DNA from: Bowmanella dokdonensis
GTDB lineage: Bacteria; Pseudomonadota; Gammaproteobacteria; Enterobacterales; Alteromonadaceae
Assembly (NCBI RefSeq): GCF_017254865.1
Contig: NZ_JAFKCV010000004.1
Location: 1 to 64,000 of the forward strand
Length of the DNA: 64,000 nucleotides
Direction of reading: 5' to 3'
Positions 61,743 through 64,000 of this stretch are shown one piece after another. Position 1 is the stretch's first letter, and each line of letters opens with the position of its first letter. A model generated the notes under the pieces. It had not been told where the DNA came from. It saw only the letters and a list, made by a program, of their open reading frames with translations, and searched no databases. Position numbers and translations under genes: made by a program.

Positions 61743-62417
61743 CTATGAACCTTTGCGTTCCTCCTGTTTCAGCACCATTTCAATGATCTCCTCGGCCGCC
61801 CCGAGAATGTGCTGGCGAAGCAATGCGCAGGCCTGTTCAATCTTACCCTGACTGCACAGTTTCAGCAGTTTGGCATGCTCTGCCTCCGCTTTGTTTGCCC
61901 CCCCTGCCAGCATGAGGTGCACACGAATATAGCGGTCAGCGTTGGTATTAAGATTCTGCACCAGCTCGAAAGTCAGTGGGCGGTTGGCAGCTTCGTACAG
62001 GCTCATGTGGAACTGACTGTTGAGGTTGCTCCAATCCCCCGACAGATCATTGGCATGATAGGCATCGGCCATTTTGTGCAGCAGCGCTTCACTCCTGGCT
62101 AAATGCGTTTGAGTGAGCTTTGGAATGGACTGGCGCAGCAGTTCACTTTCCAACAGGGCCCGCAACTCGAACAGTTCTGTTACCTGCTCGGCGGAGAGTT
62201 TGGTGGCAGTGGCGCCTTTGTGCGCCTCGAACACCACCAGGCCTTCTACTTCCAGTTGCATCAAGGCTTCGCGTACCGGGATCCGGCTGATATTCAGTTC
62301 TTCTGCCAGGGCCGCCTGACGTATCTGTTCCCCGGCCTTTATCGCGCCTGTGAGGATTTTTTCCCGGATGGCTTCGGCGGCTAATTGGGTCCGGGTCTTA
62401 TGTTTTATTGCTGCCAC
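61743..62417 (-). CDS. GntR-family regulator, FadR/FCD subfamily
   Basis: A 224-residue regulator: N-terminal winged helix-turn-helix (REKILTGAIKAGEQIRQAAL, LNISRIPVREALMQLEVEGL) and a helical FCD ligand domain with the metal-binding type residues in NLNSQFHMSLYEAANR and RYIRVHLML. It is the best candidate to bind the ATTGTATACAAT palindromes at 51073 and 58674. The effector is likely a hydroxyproline pathway intermediate (inference). Convergent to the cohesin-like gene. No operator is seen in front of its own gene. Confidence 0.9.
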   Translation of the reverse strand: MAAIKHKTRTQLAAEAIREKILTGAIKAGEQIRQAALAEELNISRIPVREALMQLEVEGLVVFEAHKGATATKLSAEQVTELFELRALLESELLRQSIPKLTQTHLARSEALLHKMADAYHANDLSGDWSNLNSQFHMSLYEAANRPLTFELVQNLNTNADRYIRVHLMLAGGANKAEAEHAKLLKLCSQGKIEQACALLRQHILGAAEEIIEMVLKQEERKGS

Positions 62418-62679
62418 TGTTTATCCTATTGTTATTTTTTTCCGTCGCGCTCGGCCTCCAGCAGTGCCGAAGGTGCATACTGCATCCGACTCAGCCGTAC
62501 TATTCACCGGTGGAATTGGCATAGGAGAGCAAAGTGTATCAGCATGGCATCGAATTGATAAGCGGCCCAAACATAGCCTTGTCAAACAAAGCCTCTTGCA
62601 GAAGATTGCCTGAGCCCATTTAAATGCAGCCGAAAAAGCCGTATGTTGTGGCTGATTTTCCTTATTGGCAAGGGCTGGC

Positions 62680-63717
62680 ATGAACGCACCGATCAGATTA
62701 ACCCAATTCAGCCACGGCGCGGGCTGTGGCTGTAAGATTTCTCCCCAGGTTCTCGACCAGATTCTGCAGTCCCGGCTGGATATCCCAGTGGATCATAGGC
62801 TGCTGGTGGGCAACAGCAGCAAGGACGACGCCGCCGCTTTTGATATGGGCAACGGTATGGCGGTGCTCAGTACCACAGACTTTTTCATGCCTATCGTCGA
62901 CGATCCCTTTGATTTTGGTCGCATCGCCGCCACCAATGCCATCAGCGATATCTATGCCATGGGCGGCACGCCGCTGATGGCCATTGCCATTCTGGGCTGG
63001 CCCATCAACAAGCTACCTGCCGAGGTCGCGCAGCAGGTGGTGGACGGCGGACGTAAGGCCTGCCTGGATGCCGGTATCATGCTGGCCGGAGGGCATAGCA
63101 TCGATTCCCCCGAACCCATCTTCGGCCTGGCCGTAACCGGCCAGGTGCCCATCAGTCAGCTAAAGCAAAACAATAAAGCCAGCGCCGGCTGTCAGCTGTT
63201 TCTGACCAAGCCTTTGGGAGTGGGCGTGCTGACCACGGCGCAAAAGCAGGGCAAGCTGCGTGACGAACACGCTTCCCTGGCCACTGATATCATGTGCCAG
63301 CTCAACCGCATTGGCGCAGATTTGGCACGGATCAATGGGGTCAAGGCGGTCACCGATGTGACCGGTTTTGGCCTGTTGGGACACCTGCTGGAGGTCTGTG
63401 AAGGCAGTGATCTGCAGGCCAGGCTTGACTTCGAACTGGTGCCCAGACTGCAACCTGTGATGGACTATATCGCTCTGGGATCTGTGCCCGGTGGTACCAA
63501 GCGTAATTTTGACAGCTATGGTCACAAGGTGTCTGAACTGACCGATGAGCAACGATCATTGCTGTGCGATCCCCAGACCAGCGGCGGCCTGTTAATCGCC
63601 GCCGAACCACATGCCCTGGAGGAACTGCGTCATTTGTTTGAACAATACAATGTGGCCATGCAACCCATCGGCGAGTTGGCTGAGCGCAACACCGGCCCCT
63701 GGATTGAGGTCTGTTAG
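62680..63717 (+). CDS. selD: Selenide, water dikinase
   Basis: Makes selenophosphate from selenide and ATP for selenouridine and selenocysteine synthesis. The 345-residue protein starts at ATG 62680 (AAGG seven bases upstream) and shows the active-site Cys16 and Lys19 in [12 protein letters not shown], so this copy uses Cys rather than selenocysteine. It also shows [30 protein letters not shown] and GGLLIAAEP. The stop overlaps the mnmH GTG by one base. Confidence 0.95.
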   Translation: MNAPIRLTQFSHGAGCGCKISPQVLDQILQSRLDIPVDHRLLVGNSSKDDAAAFDMGNGMAVLSTTDFFMPIVDDPFDFGRIAATNAISDIYAMGGTPLMAIAILGWPINKLPAEVAQQVVDGGRKACLDAGIMLAGGHSIDSPEPIFGLAVTGQVPISQLKQNNKASAGCQLFLTKPLGVGVLTTAQKQGKLRDEHASLATDIMCQLNRIGADLARINGVKAVTDVTGFGLLGHLLEVCEGSDLQARLDFELVPRLQPVMDYIALGSVPGGTKRNFDSYGHKVSELTDEQRSLLCDPQTSGGLLIAAEPHALEELRHLFEQYNVAMQPIGELAERNTGPWIEVC

Positions 63718-64000
63718 TGGACAATCCTGCACTGTACCGGCAGTTGTTTTTACAGGACACGCCCTTTATCGATTTGCGCGCCCCGGCCGAGTTTGCCAAA
63801 GGTGCTTTTCCCACTTCCGCCAGCCTGCCGCTGATGACCGATGATGAGCGGGCCAAGGTCGGCACCTGCTATAAACACCATGGCCAGCAGGCGGCTATTA
63901 ACCTGGGCCACCGGTTGGTATCCGGCCCCATTAAAGATGCCAGGGTGCAGGTCTGGTCCGGGTTTGCCAGGGCCAACCCGCAGGGTTATCTGTATTGTTG
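63717..64000 (+). CDS. mnmH: tRNA 2-selenouridine synthase, N-terminal part (runs off window)
   Basis: Replaces sulfur of tRNA 2-thiouridine with selenium using the SelD product. The 94 codons present give the rhodanese domain start: [40 protein letters not shown], then [16 protein letters not shown], whose last Cys corresponds to the catalytic cysteine. GTG start overlapping the selD stop. Also known as selU/ybbB. Confidence 0.93.
   Translation, partial: MDNPALYRQLFLQDTPFIDLRAPAEFAKGAFPTSASLPLMTDDERAKVGTCYKHHGQQAAINLGHRLVSGPIKDARVQVWSGFARANPQGYLYC

Noticed and set aside
62418..62664. A GntR operator in front of the regulator's own gene
   Set aside because: No TTGTATACAA-like palindrome was found in the gap; autoregulation is not supported.

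Overview
The window looks like a chromosomal segment of a marine or aquatic gammaproteobacterium, most likely from the Alteromonadales. The support is the EF-Tu sequence, long TonB-dependent receptors of the Alteromonas type, the opgGH pair, a SelD/MnmH pair, a VF530 family protein and a polysaccharide-utilization layout using LacI-type TGTAAGCGCTTACA operators. Taxonomy is inferred from family resemblance, not from a search. No tRNA, rRNA or CRISPR array was recognised.

Layout. 1-1350: 3' half of tuf, its terminator, an unusual train of mini-hairpins containing a second tuf 3'-end scrap, and a small hypothetical gene. 1352-5689: an RND efflux pump operon (adaptor plus permease). 5851-6090: VF530 protein. 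6197-26757: a beta-glucan (laminarin-type) utilization locus with a GH16 lipoprotein, GH3 and GH1 glucosidases, FHS and GPH family sugar transporters, two TonB receptors and a LacI regulator. Five LacI-type operators lie at its promoters. This locus is interrupted at 12386-15391 by an integron: an integrase whose N-terminus is out of frame at an A8 tract, and four AT-rich gene cassettes separated by classical and short 46-bp attC-like sites.

26865-38814: Mpo1-like/DUF962 protein, AidB-type acyl-CoA dehydrogenase, VOC protein, aldehyde dehydrogenase, DUF2254 membrane protein; then an accessory patch with an HNH nuclease in what looks like an orphan integron cassette, and an AAA-type ATPase gene bracketed by imperfect copies of the 3' end of the neighbouring ABC permease gene and preceded by three 19-bp-phased repeats; then a MacAB/Lol-like ABC export operon. 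39005-42584: opgGH for osmoregulated periplasmic glucans. 42981-44217: solitary periplasmic solute-binding protein and a yeast-FCY1-like cytosine deaminase.

44338-62417: the most striking region, a collagen/hydroxyproline utilization locus. Two M9 collagenases, an Oar-like TonB receptor, a POT peptide transporter and two M24 Xaa-Pro peptidases would convert collagen to imino acids. A proline racemase-family 4-hydroxyproline epimerase, a D-amino acid oxidase-type dehydrogenase, a DHDPS-family deaminase and a ketoglutarate semialdehyde dehydrogenase would carry 4-hydroxyproline to 2-oxoglutarate. A GntR/FCD regulator and ATTGTATACAAT palindromes at the divergent promoter and before the second collagenase suggest common control. 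The second collagenase ends in a dockerin-like domain, and the next gene encodes a secreted cohesin-like protein with a PEP-CTERM-like tail: a candidate cohesin-dockerin pair for holding a collagenase at the cell surface. 62680-64000: selD and the start of mnmH/selU for tRNA selenation.
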